A DNA stretch of 64,000 nt from Bacteroidales bacterium (GCA_016707705.1 JADJHD010000004.1:177628-241627), one strand, 5' to 3'. Shown: positions 9,474-19,875, numbered from the stretch's first letter. Made by a program: numbers and translations. The notes: a model not told the origin generated them from the letters alone.

Positions 9474-10709
9474 TCAGGGTTTCTGCCAGAACACAGCCGG
9501 ATTGTTCGTTCTGTATTCTATCCAGGTGGTTTTGGTTTCCTGATTTTTTTCCTCTTCAACAATTGGCAACTGTTTGGAATAGTCTAACGGAACCAGACGG
9601 GTGTAGATGTATGTTTTTCCCTCCTTACGGGTTTCCATGTCGTATTCACTGCTTACCGGACTCTCCATCATATAAAGGTTCTTGGCCATATACTGATAGA
9701 GATAAAATTCCTTTGTGGTTGAATATCTGTTCCAGTTGGCTTCGGGATTGAGTATGAGCGGCTGATCGCTGATAATTCTGGCCCTCACTTCCTCAATACT
9801 CAGAATCTCTCCCTTTTCATTTATTACATAGGCATCATTCGTAGGGTCGATCCACAACCATTTCTGCATTGATTCAGCCCAAACCATATTGATCACGTGG
9901 CAATCCGGATCAATTTTGAGACTGTCCTTGGGATAGCAGGTTACAATCCTGGATTTAAATCCCATTGATAAATAACACTCATTCAGTACAGTAGCGAGTC
10001 CGCGGCAATTTAGTCCGCGATGATCACGCTTGCAGATGCTGATCATATTCATGGCATTCTTCACAACAGGATTATCATGATTCCCATCATGAGGAACCAT
10101 ATAATGCATCCAATGCAGCATGTTCAGAATTTGGAATACATCGGTGCCTTTGCCTGCCACACTATCGAGGTTAAAGGCTTTACGAAGGGCGACAAGTTCC
10201 GGCTGCTCGCTGCTTTGATAGGTGAATGGAGGGATTTCCCGTTTTTCTTCTTTGTTGTAACCTCTGTCGTTTTTCAGGATGTACATGTAATCCCCGATTT
10301 TCCTGACGCTTTCCACGATTTCAGCATAGGCTTTTTCTTTTCTTAGGGAGTTCAGGTCGCTGTCCTCCAGCATATGATTGTAATCGATATACCCTGCCTC
10401 TGTGGCCAGTTTCAGATATTTCAGGGCCAAATCCTTATTTCCGGTTAAAGCATAGGTGCAACAAAGGTTGTAATAGGCTCCATTCAGAAATCCCGCACTA
10501 CGTTTCTGATCATCGGCAGACAGTTTATTGTATTCTATTTTAAATTCATCGAGAAGAGTGTGATATTTGGCAATATCACGACTTTCATAGGCCTTTACAA
10601 AGAGGCTGTCCTGCCGGTTGGCAAATTCCCTGAATTTATCAGGATCAAATTGTGAATAAGCGAATGAAAGAGTCAGAAGTAAGATGAAAGTGAGAAGGGT
10701 TTGTTTCAT
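9474..10709 (-). CDS. Secreted transglutaminase-like protein
   Basis: 411 residues from the ATG at 10709, which gives a signal peptide (MKQTLLTFILLLTLSFAYSQ). The frame stays open upstream to 11171, but only through a tandem DNA repeat array, so that extension is not protein. Residues about 20-110 resemble a TPR-type helical region (AYYNLCCTYALTGNKDLALK). A transglutaminase-like core follows, with Cys in LNCRGLATVLNECYL, His in DCHVINMVW and Asp in WIDPTND, the expected triad. It probably acts in the periplasm as a peptidase or cross-linking enzyme on an unknown protein. Confidence 0.87.
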   Translation of the reverse strand: MKQTLLTFILLLTLSFAYSQFDPDKFREFANRQDSLFVKAYESRDIAKYHTLLDEFKIEYNKLSADDQKRSAGFLNGAYYNLCCTYALTGNKDLALKYLKLATEAGYIDYNHMLEDSDLNSLRKEKAYAEIVESVRKIGDYMYILKNDRGYNKEEKREIPPFTYQSSEQPELVALRKAFNLDSVAGKGTDVFQILNMLHWMHYMVPHDGNHDNPVVKNAMNMISICKRDHRGLNCRGLATVLNECYLSMGFKSRIVTCYPKDSLKIDPDCHVINMVWAESMQKWLWIDPTNDAYVINEKGEILSIEEVRARIISDQPLILNPEANWNRYSTTKEFYLYQYMAKNLYMMESPVSSEYDMETRKEGKTYIYTRLVPLDYSKQLPIVEEEKNQETKTTWIEYRTNNPAVFWQKP

Positions 10710-10711
10710 GG

Positions 10712-11380
10712 ATTGCGGGTTTCTGATTTCGGATTGCGGATTTCGGGTTGCTGATTTGATAGGTTGCTGGATTTGTGCTTCTTTGGAGTGACAATGGGAC
10801 AAGGAGAGTTTGAGACGGGGAGAATGGTGTTCTGGTGGGTAGATATTGCGATTTATTTCGGATTTCTGATTGCGGGTTGCTGATTTGTTCGGTTGCTTGA
10901 TTTGTGCTTCTTTGGAGTGACAATGGGACAAGGAGAGTTTGAGACGGGGAGAATAGAGTTCTGGTGGGTGGATATTGCGATTTATTTCGGATTGCGGATT
11001 TCGGGTTGCGGATTTATTTGGTTGCGGATTTGTGCTTCTTTGGAGTGACAATGGGACAAGGGGAGTTTGAGACGGGGAGAAAGGAGTTCTAGATGGGGTG
11101 TTTAGGATGTATTTCGGATTTCGGGTTGCGGATTTATTCGGTTGCGGATTTGTGCTTCTTTGGAGTGACAATGGGACAAGGAGAGTTTGAGACGGGGAGA
11201 ATAGAGTTCTGGTGGGTGGATATTGCGATTTATTTCGGATTGCGGATTTCGGGTTACGGATTTATTCGGTTGTGGATTTGTGATTCTTTGGAGTGACAAT
11301 GGGACAAGGAGACTTTGAGACGGGGAGAAAGGAGTTCTAGTGGGTGGATATTGCGATTTATTTCGGATTCATGTTGTCAA
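10712..11380. repeat. Tandem array of about five ~128-bp direct repeats
   Basis: A core beginning CTTTGGAGTGACAATGGGAC recurs at 10781, 10910, 11038, 11158 and 11286, spaced 129, 128, 120 and 128 bases. Between the cores lie variants of GGATTGCGGATTTCGGGTTG, which is itself internally repetitive. A degraded copy of that short motif is also seen around 11550-11600. The period of 128 is not a multiple of three, and the translated frame is repetitive, low-complexity peptide, so the array is non-coding. It lies immediately upstream of the transglutaminase-like gene. Confidence 0.9.
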
Positions 11381-11949
11381 TTGTTGGCCAAAGGATAGGG
11401 GTCTGAAATCCATTAGTAATATTATTTATTTATATCGGTGAGTATAAATATTAATTTACTATTCGTGCATTCGTGGCTAAAAATAATTCTGAAATCTGCT
11501 ATGACTTCCAGAGAAAATTTAAGCTGACTTTTTCAAATAATTCACTTTTAGGATTTCGGATTTCGGGTTGCGAATTGTTTTCGGATTTATGATTTGGCAA
11601 ACTTCGACGGTTTGAAGGGGCATATGTTACCTCAAAATAGCTAGTTTCCGCTTATTTGGAATTGTATGGTAATAGGTTTCTGGTTTCATGTTTCTGATAA
11701 CTAATTCTGTAAGTCAATTATTGTTTATTGATTTGTTAAATTCAAAAGTGAGCAATTCTAAATAATTTATTGTCGCAATACGTAAAGCACTTGAATGACT
11801 GAATAACTTAAACTTGTCAGGAGAATATCAGGACTGCCTGACTCTATTCGTACTCCTTAATTGCAGTGCATTATGATTTGAGTTTCTCCAGCATTGCCTG
11901 TTTTCGTCAATTGACTACTTTTATACTCCTTCAAATTACTTTCAATCCG
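11381..11949. other. Gene-free stretch
   Basis: AT-rich sequence between the repeat array and the T9SS gene at 11950. Apart from the degraded repeat motif near 11550-11600, I see no gene, hairpin terminator or clear promoter. Confidence 0.6.
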
Positions 11950-14900
11950 ATGAAATTTACTCTGTCAACTCTGGTCCTTTTTTTATTGGGCTCAGTCCTT
12001 TTTAGCGAAGTAAAAGCACAATCTCAATATACTCCTTATGATAGTCTGCCGGGACTTATCCTGAGTTACAAGCCAGCCTATGATCAGGATTTTCCTGATT
12101 GTGCGAAACTGCTCTATAGTTCGCCGGTAAATTACAATGAAGTTTGTGCCTCCTTCAGAAATTACCTGACCTTGCATCCTGAAGAAGAAAGCGCAATTGT
12201 CCGCTATTTCAAGATGTGGGCCAGGGCAGCAGAGCCTTTTGTCCAGCAAGACGGAAGTATTCTGCGGCCGGATCTCTATCTATACTTTCAGAATTTGAGG
12301 GAAGCTCAGCTAAATGCAGCAAAATCATCTGCAAAAACAGGAAAAAGTGCAGCAAACTGGTCATTTGTTGGTCCGAAGGAAACATACTGGCTCAATGAAT
12401 CCGGCTCAGCACAAGTTCCGGGTTCATGTCCCTGGCAGGTGAATGTCTACTCCTTTGACGTGGCAACTTCCGATAATAATATTCTCTATTGCGGCACTGA
12501 AACTGGTTTCGTGAATAAAACAACTAATAAAGGACTAAACTGGCAGCAACTTGGACTGAATTACCCATTCGGAGGTTCCGCTACTGCAGTTGCCATTCAC
12601 CCAACAGATGCCAATATCGTTTATGTGGCAGCCGGTAACCAGATTCATAAAACTATTGATGGTGGGGTGAACTGGACTCCACTTTTGCCTGCCGGAACTC
12701 TGTTTACAGCTGACCGGTTGAAGATTGATCCTTTGGATCCTCAGAAACTATTTGCTGCAACATCCGGTGGATTATTTGTGAGTACAAACAGCGGCAGCAG
12801 CTGGCAGCAAAAATGGAATGCCCCGGTGTATGATGTGGAGGTGAGTCCGAGCAGTAGTCTGTCCATCTTTGCACTGACGAAAGCCAGTGGTAAGTTCTCG
12901 GTGATTTCTTCAAGCGATGGCGGCCTTACATTTAATGTTCAGTCCGGTTTCCCAACCAATATCGTTGAGTCAAGCGGAGGTTTGCTGGCAATGACTCCGG
13001 CAAACCCCAACCTCATGCTAGCCATTTTGCTCAGTTCCAACAATAAGCCTTACCTGCTGAAGGGAGTGCTTTCGGGCTCAGCCTGGACCTGGTCGCTGCT
13101 GGCTACCGGCGGGACAGCTACCTTTCCCATGGATAACGGACAAGGATATTTCGACCTTGTGCTGGATATTTCACCCTTGAATCAGCAGCTATTTTTTGTG
13201 GGCACCACAACATTGTATAAATCTGCAAATGGTGGGACAACATTCACTGCAATTGGTGGATATACCGGTGGTTTCTCGATCCATCCTGATATTCAGGATA
13301 TCAAGATGCTTCCCTCAGGAGAAACATGGGTATCAACAGATGGCGGAATGAACCTTACTACCGATAATTTCAGCACTCAGGCCGGACATCTGGTAAGGAT
13401 TAACGGCATAGTTGGTTCCGATTTATGGGGATTTGATCAGGGATGGAATGAAGATTTACTGGTTGGTGGTCGCTATCACAACGGTAATACCGCCATGGCT
13501 GATTTCTACGGAGATAAGGCTTTAAGAATGGGAGGAGCAGAATCGCCCACCGGTTGGGTAATGCAGGGAAAGAGCCGTCATGCAGCCTTCAATGATCTTG
13601 GAAATGGCTGGATCTTACCACTAGCTGCTGAAGGAGAACCTGAAGGAAGGTTTATTTTCAGCAAGTATCCGAATATGGAGGAATACGGCGGACGAAGAAG
13701 CAACCTGCTGCATCATCCCAATTATTACGGAACCCTTTATCTGGGCGAGTCCTCCGGCTTCTGGGAAAGTACCGATATGGGTGTGACCTGGGATTTGCTC
13801 CACGACTTCATCACTCCTGTTCGCTACCTGCAAATCAGTTACAGCAATCCGGAGGTTATTTATGCAGATGTTTCAGGTGTTGGTCTAAGCCGGAGTTCAA
13901 ACGGAGGTGTGAACTGGACTCCCAAACCAAATCTTACGAGCCCGCCAAATGGCAGCAACAGCTGGAAGGGCAACCTTTTCTTTGCTGTTTCTCCAACAAA
14001 TGAAAATGTACTTTATGCCTGTCTTCAGAATGGCACATGGTCAGCAAATATTGGAAAGATCTTTAAGTCGACAGACGGAGGAGATTCCTGGACCGACCTG
14101 ACTGGTAGTCTGCAGGAATATATGAAATGCATTGTTGTTCAGCCTGATTCCGATGGGAATGACCTTGTTTATTTGTTTACAAACAACACCAATGGCAAGC
14201 CGGCAATGGTTTACTATAGGAGTGAAGGCATGACGGAATGGGCTTCGTTTGATTCCGGATATCCATCGGGAATGCATGTCAATATGGCTTTTCCATTTTT
14301 CAGGGATGGGAAGTTGCGCTCCGGCGGGAACTGCGGAGCCTGGGAATCTCCCATGGAAGATATTGGATATGCTCCCATTGTGAATCCCTGGGTAGAAAAG
14401 CAGCTGGTGGAATGTGTGAGCGATACCCTATATTTTGATGACCATTCCATCCTGAACCATTCAGGAGCCAGCTGGCATTGGGATATATCACCTGCGCCGC
14501 TCTGGATAGAGAATTCAGATATGAGAAATCCCAGGGTAGTGATGGGCGTTCCCGGGACCTATGATGTGACGCTGACAATCACACAGAACGGACAACAGTA
14601 TTCGAAATCAATTCCGGGTATGGTAACGGTTACCGAATGCCCATCGATCTATAACTGTGATCATCCGGCAGATCTTCCCAAGGATAACTGGTCGCTGGTT
14701 TATGTGGATAGCGAGGAGGTTAACTATCCGGGGTATGCGACCATGAGTTTCGACAATGACCCTGAAACCATCTGGCACACCCGCTGGAGCACCGGTGATG
14801 ACCCTTATCCGCATGAAATTCAGGTGAGTCTTGGTGACAGATACCGACTGAACAAGTTCACCTATCTGACCCGTCAGGATGGTGAGAATGGCAGAATCAA

Positions 14901-15378
14901 GAACTATAAGCTTTATATAAGTGAAGATTCCCTCAACTGGGGAGATGCAGTTTCAACTGGCTCCTTCACTAATACTTCGGCACCTCAGATCATAACTTTT
15001 GACAGTGTGGAAACAGGCCGCTATTTCCGTTTGCTGGCCTTATCGGAGGTGAATGGAAATCCCTGGGCCTCGGCGGCGGAGTTCAGTTTGACGGGATGCC
15101 TTTCCTCTCATCTCGGAACAGAAAACAAGCTGATTCCGAATAATTTGCAGGCATTTCCGGTTCCAACCGACGGACTTATCACAATTGCGGTTCCTGAAGG
15201 AAGAGATTTCCGATACAACTTGTTCTCAGCTCAGGGAAAGAGAATAGAAAATGGCACTACTGGCGTCACAGATGGAAGATTCACTTTAGACCTGGGAAAT
15301 CGGTCGGCTGGAACCTATATGGTTTTGCTTGAGGATAGTAATGGAACAGTTTACAGGGTGAAAGTACTAAGAAAGTAA
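11950..15378 (+). CDS. Large secreted BNR/sortilin-repeat protein with PKD, discoidin and T9SS sorting domains
   Basis: 1142 residues from the ATG at 11950; the frame opens at 11866, but only the later start gives a proper signal peptide (MKFTLSTLVLFLLGSVLFSE, cleaved near VKAQ). Residues about 120-830 carry repeated BNR/VPS10-like propeller motifs (STDGGDSWTDL, TIDGGVNWTPL). A PKD-like domain follows (GTYDVTLTITQNGQQYS), then an F5/8 type C discoidin-like domain (DNDPETIWHTRWS to GRYFRLLALSEVNG). A T9SS type A sorting domain closes the protein (FPVPTDGLITI to GTYMVLLEDSNG). It is probably exported and surface-bound, with carbohydrate or protein binding by the discoidin domain. No catalytic residues are claimed. 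Confidence 0.9.
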   Translation: MKFTLSTLVLFLLGSVLFSEVKAQSQYTPYDSLPGLILSYKPAYDQDFPDCAKLLYSSPVNYNEVCASFRNYLTLHPEEESAIVRYFKMWARAAEPFVQQDGSILRPDLYLYFQNLREAQLNAAKSSAKTGKSAANWSFVGPKETYWLNESGSAQVPGSCPWQVNVYSFDVATSDNNILYCGTETGFVNKTTNKGLNWQQLGLNYPFGGSATAVAIHPTDANIVYVAAGNQIHKTIDGGVNWTPLLPAGTLFTADRLKIDPLDPQKLFAATSGGLFVSTNSGSSWQQKWNAPVYDVEVSPSSSLSIFALTKASGKFSVISSSDGGLTFNVQSGFPTNIVESSGGLLAMTPANPNLMLAILLSSNNKPYLLKGVLSGSAWTWSLLATGGTATFPMDNGQGYFDLVLDISPLNQQLFFVGTTTLYKSANGGTTFTAIGGYTGGFSIHPDIQDIKMLPSGETWVSTDGGMNLTTDNFSTQAGHLVRINGIVGSDLWGFDQGWNEDLLVGGRYHNGNTAMADFYGDKALRMGGAESPTGWVMQGKSRHAAFNDLGNGWILPLAAEGEPEGRFIFSKYPNMEEYGGRRSNLLHHPNYYGTLYLGESSGFWESTDMGVTWDLLHDFITPVRYLQISYSNPEVIYADVSGVGLSRSSNGGVNWTPKPNLTSPPNGSNSWKGNLFFAVSPTNENVLYACLQNGTWSANIGKIFKSTDGGDSWTDLTGSLQEYMKCIVVQPDSDGNDLVYLFTNNTNGKPAMVYYRSEGMTEWASFDSGYPSGMHVNMAFPFFRDGKLRSGGNCGAWESPMEDIGYAPIVNPWVEKQLVECVSDTLYFDDHSILNHSGASWHWDISPAPLWIENSDMRNPRVVMGVPGTYDVTLTITQNGQQYSKSIPGMVTVTECPSIYNCDHPADLPKDNWSLVYVDSEEVNYPGYATMSFDNDPETIWHTRWSTGDDPYPHEIQVSLGDRYRLNKFTYLTRQDGENGRIKNYKLYISEDSLNWGDAVSTGSFTNTSAPQIITFDSVETGRYFRLLALSEVNGNPWASAAEFSLTGCLSSHLGTENKLIPNNLQAFPVPTDGLITIAVPEGRDFRYNLFSAQGKRIENGTTGVTDGRFTLDLGNRSAGTYMVLLEDSNGTVYRVKVLRK

Positions 15379-15412
15379 TCCAGCAAAAAATGCCTGATTC
15401 GTTTTAGGATAA

Positions 15413-15931
15413 TTATTTGGTGCTTCTGCTCAGATACATATCCCCGAATACAACCCATTTTCCTTCAGAGTTTTTGGTGGTTGTATGAAAATGCCAGGTG
15501 TCAGATTGCCGGTTGTAAATGAAGCAGTTGAGAAAAGGACCATCCGGGTATTCGAAACGAAATTCAATGCTGTCTCCTTTCTGAATCCCATATCCAAGAG
15601 TTTCTGAAAAGCGACCTCCGAAGTTATCAAGCCAGTGAGCAACATAGCGTTCACTATTGCAGTCGTATCCTATGTAAACATGAGCCGCATATGCCGGAGG
15701 TGTTGCTATATCTGCAAAGTCAAGCAGCAGAAACTGATGATTGAGTTCCCAGCTCGCAGTAAAATTGTAATTGATCTTATCTGATCCGATTTCCCCATCA
15801 ACAACCCAATTGCCTGTCAATTTTTCAAGAAAGGGATCATTGAAAATCTGGTCATTACATTTTTCAGTGTCTTGACCAAGACAAATTCCGGTGAATACCA
15901 AAAAGGAAACAAGGGTAAACAGCTGTTTCAT
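15413..15931 (-). CDS. DUF1579-like secreted protein
   Basis: 172 residues with a signal peptide (MKQLFTLVSFLVFTGICLGQ). The body resembles DUF1579-type lipocalin-like proteins: FLEKLTGNWVVDGEI near the start, a middle YIGYDCNSERYVAHWLDNFG and a late DTWHFHTTTKNSEGKWV. The family is thought to form a small beta-barrel; its ligand is unknown. The gene is convergent with the preceding T9SS gene, with only 34 bases between the stops. Confidence 0.75.
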   Translation of the reverse strand: MKQLFTLVSFLVFTGICLGQDTEKCNDQIFNDPFLEKLTGNWVVDGEIGSDKINYNFTASWELNHQFLLLDFADIATPPAYAAHVYIGYDCNSERYVAHWLDNFGGRFSETLGYGIQKGDSIEFRFEYPDGPFLNCFIYNRQSDTWHFHTTTKNSEGKWVVFGDMYLSRSTK

Positions 15932-15977
15932 GCTTCTAATCTATTAAACTGGTTTCTTTGTCGATTCAATCAGGTTA

Positions 15978-16292
15978 TCAACCCGGAATACTGGGAACAT
16001 CTCTAATTAAATCACCTTTGCCTTGAGTAAAGGTAATATTCAGAAAGATGGTGCAATCCTTACCTGACATTGCAGCTGCATTTTCTTTCGACTCAACAGA
16101 CATTATTTCGCTTAAGGCAGACCATAATGGCTGTATACTCTTCGCTTCTGCTTCGATCACCAAACTGATGGATACATCAGAGAAAAGCTGATGATTTAAA
16201 AGAATCCCATGACTGTTGATAATATTCGTCACTTGATCTATGGCTATAAGCCGGTCTTTATTGCTGATACCTGTCCAGAACAATGGCTGCAT
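15978..16292 (-). CDS. Small conserved hypothetical protein, 104 residues
   Basis: No signal peptide or membrane segment. The layout alternates strand and helix (AIDQVTNIINSHGILLNHQL, then DVSISLVIEAEAKSIQPLWS), which recalls a small alpha/beta ligand-binding fold, but I cannot name a family. The gene lies 46 bases upstream of the DUF1579-like gene on the same strand, so the two may be co-transcribed. Confidence 0.55.
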   Translation of the reverse strand: MQPLFWTGISNKDRLIAIDQVTNIINSHGILLNHQLFSDVSISLVIEAEAKSIQPLWSALSEIMSVESKENAAAMSGKDCTIFLNITFTQGKGDLIRDVPSIPG

Positions 16293-16424
16293 CCCTGATT
16301 ATCTAATGTATTTTTCAGATTCCAAATATAGGCTGAAATAGAGTTAATGCATGAAGGTGACTGATCAGCAAGTCAGGATATCAAAATTGTCAATACCGGT
16401 ACTCCAATCCAGTTATTTAGGCAA

Positions 16425-16751
16425 TTATTTGACCTCATACTTTAATTTAAGTACGCTAATCCTGTGAATGAATCTGTTGAACAGAAACTGCAGCAGAATA
16501 ACCAATGGCAATCCGATTATCCATTGAAAAAGCATGGATGCCAGGCTAAGCATCCCGCAGGAAGGATTGAGTTTTTCAGGATAGAAGAGGTAATAAATAT
16601 TGAGGCTCCAGAATGGATAGGAAAGCATCAAAACACTGAAAATCAAGCCTGCAAGTGATGCAAACACATAACTAAGCCGGTCATGCCTGATAATCCTGAC
16701 CAAAAGATTCAGCAGGATTTGAATGGACAGGAATACTATGGTTTCCAGCAT
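16425..16751 (-). CDS. Small integral membrane protein
   Basis: 108 residues with about three hydrophobic spans, at residues 4-18, 28-50 and 67-90. It ends in a basic tail (HRISVLKLKYEVK). No family recognised. The third span contains a Cys and several small residues (CGMLSLASMLFQWIIGLPL). It lies between a T9SS gene and the small protein at 15978, on the same strand as both, with gaps above 100 bases. Confidence 0.55.
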   Translation of the reverse strand: MLETIVFLSIQILLNLLVRIIRHDRLSYVFASLAGLIFSVLMLSYPFWSLNIYYLFYPEKLNPSCGMLSLASMLFQWIIGLPLVILLQFLFNRFIHRISVLKLKYEVK

Positions 16752-16869
16752 GATTTAATATTGAAATTCAGCTAATTCCAGCAATTCTTTGATGAATCAA
16801 AATCCTAGATTATTATATCCAATTGCACAAAGTTGCAGTCAGAACTCGAGGGAGATTTTGCAAATCAGG

Positions 16870-19071
16870 TCAAAGTATGACAAGTTTTCTGCTTTCCCTG
16901 ACATGGTTTCCCGAAAGATATTGAATGCAATAAATTCCGGAAGGAAGATGGTTCTCTGGAAAGTACAATTCAGAAACGCCTTTTTTGATTTTATATTCTT
17001 CAATCTGCTTTCCTGAAAGATCTGTCACAATAAGTGATGAATTTGAGCCAGTAACTTCATTGTTGAAAGTAATCATCCAATCAGAGAATGCAGGATTTGG
17101 GAAAACATCGAAATAGCTTTCTGAATCAATTTCTGCTTCTTCATTAATAGAAACGATACCTCCTGTAGTTGTCCGGGATTCAACACCCCAGTCTCCGAAA
17201 ATCAAGCCGTGTAGCTCATCAGTGAAATAAACACTGCTCAAATCAGAACTTACGGATGTATTGATGGGTTCCCAGTTTTCGCCACCATCAACTGTTTTAT
17301 AGGTGTTTGCGGAGCTTCCACTACCTACGGCGTACCCTACATATTCCGAAGGGAACGAAAGGGCTTTGAAGTTCATGTTTTCTGCATCCGAAACATTGGA
17401 TTTGGTCCAGGAATAACCTCCATCCGTTGATTTGAAAATGTCGTTAAATCCGGCAATAAAGGCTAAGCTGTCACTGGCAAAATGGAGGTCATTGCCGTAT
17501 TGATAATTTTCAATATCAATTCTATCCCAACTGATGCCACCATCATTTGATACAATTATACCCTGAGAATTCCAGTCATTTCCAACAGCAAACACCTTAT
17601 CAGCTGACCTGTATTCAATATCACTGATGTCGTATCCCCAGATGCCCGGATCATCAACTGTTTGCCAGGTTAGTCCGCCATCAGCAGTTCGTATCATAAC
17701 CCAATCCCCCGCAATCAAACCATTGTTTTCATCAAAGAAACGGATTGCTTTGGGTTCAAAATCATAACCTGTAGAATAATCTGTCCAGTGATATCCACCA
17801 TCGCTTGTCTTTGAAAAGTTTAGTCCCCAGGATTGAAATGTGTAAAAACCGTTATTAATATCAATAAAGGAGATAAGGGAATAATCAACACTAGCGCCGT
17901 ATATTGATTCCCAGCTTTGACCACCATCAACCGTTTTCTTCATTTCTGAATACCCCATACCGCCCCCGTAAACTTTTGCAACGGCATAACCTACCATAGG
18001 TTCTGGAAACTGAACCGACATGATATCTCCCATAAAAGCAAATTGGTTTTTCTGCTGCCAGGTCAAGCCTGCATTGTCGGAGCGAAAGATCCTTCCAAGA
18101 ATACCCACACTGAAAATTTTGTCCTGATCAAAATAGCATAGGGAATTTGTTGAGTACCATGGCATATTTGATGGCCAGTCCTCGGTCCAGGTCAAGCCTC
18201 CATCATTAGTAAGAAGTATAACAGAGGAATAGTTCCAGCTAACACTCCCTCCCACACCATGCATTGAATCCAGGAAATCGAAATTCAACAGATAAGTTGA
18301 ACTGCTGGAGAATACCAATTGCCAGGTTAATCCGGCATCGGCAGTCCGGTAAATCTTGTAGGGATGTGTTGCCTGAGATTCATAGCAGCCTATGATAGCA
18401 ACACTGTCAGTCAGAAAATTCAAATTTGAATAGGAAGTTGCCGGCAAGCCCGGGAAAATAGGTACAAGCGACCAGTTTTCTCCTCCGTCAGTCGTTTTAA
18501 CCATAACACTATCGCTGCCGACAAGAACATATCCTGTAGCCGGATTCTCGAATTCAATGCAATATGGATTAAAAGAGAAACCAGATATGGCCGTAGTCCA
18601 GGTTTCACCTCCATCAACCGTTTTCAAAAATGTTGAGCTTGCCCCAATAGCAAAGCCGTTCTGTTCATTGGTAAAATAAATATCGGTGATACACTGGGAT
18701 TCATAGTTTGAATTCCCGGCATATTTTATTTCCCATGTATATCCCCCATCAGTGGTTTTAAGGATTCTCTCCTTGCCCCCAAAGAGAAAACCTGTGGTTT
18801 CGTTGATGAAATAGGTTCCCAGACAAAAAAAGTCATTTGGGGTTCCCCCAGGGTTGAGTACAATTTCCCAGCTTGCACCTTCATTATCAGAAAGCATAAC
18901 AGTTGATCCCTCTGCTACTGCTATGAGCTTATTGGTGCCGGGGATTTTCTGAATGCCGTTGATTGTATGCTCCTGCGGAATAGGTGTTATGCGCTGCCAG
19001 GGAAGTTGGGCAAACAAATCAGCGGATACGAAGAAAAGAAATGTGAATATCAGATATAGCCTGGTTTTCAT
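16870..19071 (-). CDS. Secreted YCF48/BNR-repeat protein with T9SS sorting domain
   Basis: 733 residues. A signal peptide (MKTRLYLIFTFLFFVSADLFAQ) precedes an array of YCF48-like/BNR propeller blades over residues 25-640, with the recurrent core TTDGGYTWE / TVDGGETWT. The C-terminal 80 residues are a T9SS type A sorting domain (FPNPAFSDWMI to SGIYCIQYLSGN). It is likely a surface-exposed propeller. YCF48 proteins act as photosystem assembly factors in cyanobacteria, but in Bacteroidota this fold is simply a frequent extracellular module, so no such role is implied here. Confidence 0.9.
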   Translation of the reverse strand: MKTRLYLIFTFLFFVSADLFAQLPWQRITPIPQEHTINGIQKIPGTNKLIAVAEGSTVMLSDNEGASWEIVLNPGGTPNDFFCLGTYFINETTGFLFGGKERILKTTDGGYTWEIKYAGNSNYESQCITDIYFTNEQNGFAIGASSTFLKTVDGGETWTTAISGFSFNPYCIEFENPATGYVLVGSDSVMVKTTDGGENWSLVPIFPGLPATSYSNLNFLTDSVAIIGCYESQATHPYKIYRTADAGLTWQLVFSSSSTYLLNFDFLDSMHGVGGSVSWNYSSVILLTNDGGLTWTEDWPSNMPWYSTNSLCYFDQDKIFSVGILGRIFRSDNAGLTWQQKNQFAFMGDIMSVQFPEPMVGYAVAKVYGGGMGYSEMKKTVDGGQSWESIYGASVDYSLISFIDINNGFYTFQSWGLNFSKTSDGGYHWTDYSTGYDFEPKAIRFFDENNGLIAGDWVMIRTADGGLTWQTVDDPGIWGYDISDIEYRSADKVFAVGNDWNSQGIIVSNDGGISWDRIDIENYQYGNDLHFASDSLAFIAGFNDIFKSTDGGYSWTKSNVSDAENMNFKALSFPSEYVGYAVGSGSSANTYKTVDGGENWEPINTSVSSDLSSVYFTDELHGLIFGDWGVESRTTTGGIVSINEEAEIDSESYFDVFPNPAFSDWMITFNNEVTGSNSSLIVTDLSGKQIEEYKIKKGVSELYFPENHLPSGIYCIQYLSGNHVRESRKLVIL

Positions 19072-19231
19072 ATAAAAGCAATAGTAAATGAATATTAAAA
19101 CTAATCTTTAGATGAAGGGTCTTCTCCGTTTCTGCATAATAATGATGAAACTTGAGAGCAAGACAAATATACTGAATTCAATCAAAGATTCAATTCCTTA
19201 GCATATGTATATCGTTGATTTAATGAAATCA

Positions 19232-19654
19232 CTAATCTATGATTTCCAATTGTCCCTTATAAATAAACCTGGTCGATAATGAATCCTTCTCAATATCGAA
19301 TTTCAATCCCCTGAATTCGGCGCCCCGATAGGATTCTCCCTTCTTCTCCCTCAAATCCGACAGATTGCTCCAGTCCCTGACTTCAAGAATCATTGTTGCA
19401 CAAATACTATCTCCCTGAACAGAGAAGTAAAGTAATTCATTCCCATTCTGATTTTCATAATTCGAGAACCAATAGGAGAGGCTTTCCTGTCCGGCTTTTT
19501 GAATCTGAGAGGCAAGTTCATCCTGATAAATTTTGGATTCAGGCTGGTTTTGGTTAAATACTGGATTTGTGTTTGTGCATTCGGGTTTGTCGCAGGCGGA
19601 TACCAATACTGTTAGAATACTGATAACAATGAAAATAAGATGGGTTGCTTTCAT
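19232..19654 (-). CDS. Small lipoprotein
   Basis: 140 residues from the ATG at 19654, where a lipoprotein signal is obvious (MKATHLIFIVISILTVLVSA followed by Cys). The frame extends upstream to 19786, but that part lies in repeat-rich DNA and has no signal, so the later start is chosen. The mature part is charged and ends GLKFDIEKDSLSTRFIYKGQ. No domain recognised. Probably anchored in the outer or inner membrane. Confidence 0.6.
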   Translation of the reverse strand: MKATHLIFIVISILTVLVSACDKPECTNTNPVFNQNQPESKIYQDELASQIQKAGQESLSYWFSNYENQNGNELLYFSVQGDSICATMILEVRDWSNLSDLREKKGESYRGAEFRGLKFDIEKDSLSTRFIYKGQLEIID

Positions 19655-19749
19655 ATGATTTTTTTTATTCAAAGGGATTTCTTTAAGCAACAGAGTTGCA
19701 CCTTCATGCAGATTATTTCGGATTGCGAGAGATGCGAAGCGAAGTGGAG

Positions 19750-19765
19750 TCCGCCAGCTGGCGGA
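19750..19765. repeat. 16-bp perfect palindrome, copy 1
   Basis: TCCGCCAGCTGGCGGA, a perfect palindrome. An identical copy lies 110 bases further on. Confidence 0.85.
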
Positions 19766-19859
19766 TGAGTTTAATAGGGTGTGCAAGTAGCAATAAGGGT
19801 TCTCGCTGATTAGCGCAGATTTTTAACTGATTAACGCAGATCAAATCTGTGTGAATCTG

Positions 19860-19875
19860 TCCGCCAGCTGGCGGA
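19860..19875. repeat. 16-bp perfect palindrome, copy 2
   Basis: Same sequence as 19750-19765, set within GCAGAT-type repeats. Confidence 0.85.

Noticed and set aside
10781..11378. The ~128-bp repeats as a CRISPR array or coding extension of the gene at 9474
   Set aside because: The sequence between the cores is itself repeated, not unique. The frame gives low-complexity peptide and precedes a perfect signal peptide at 10709.
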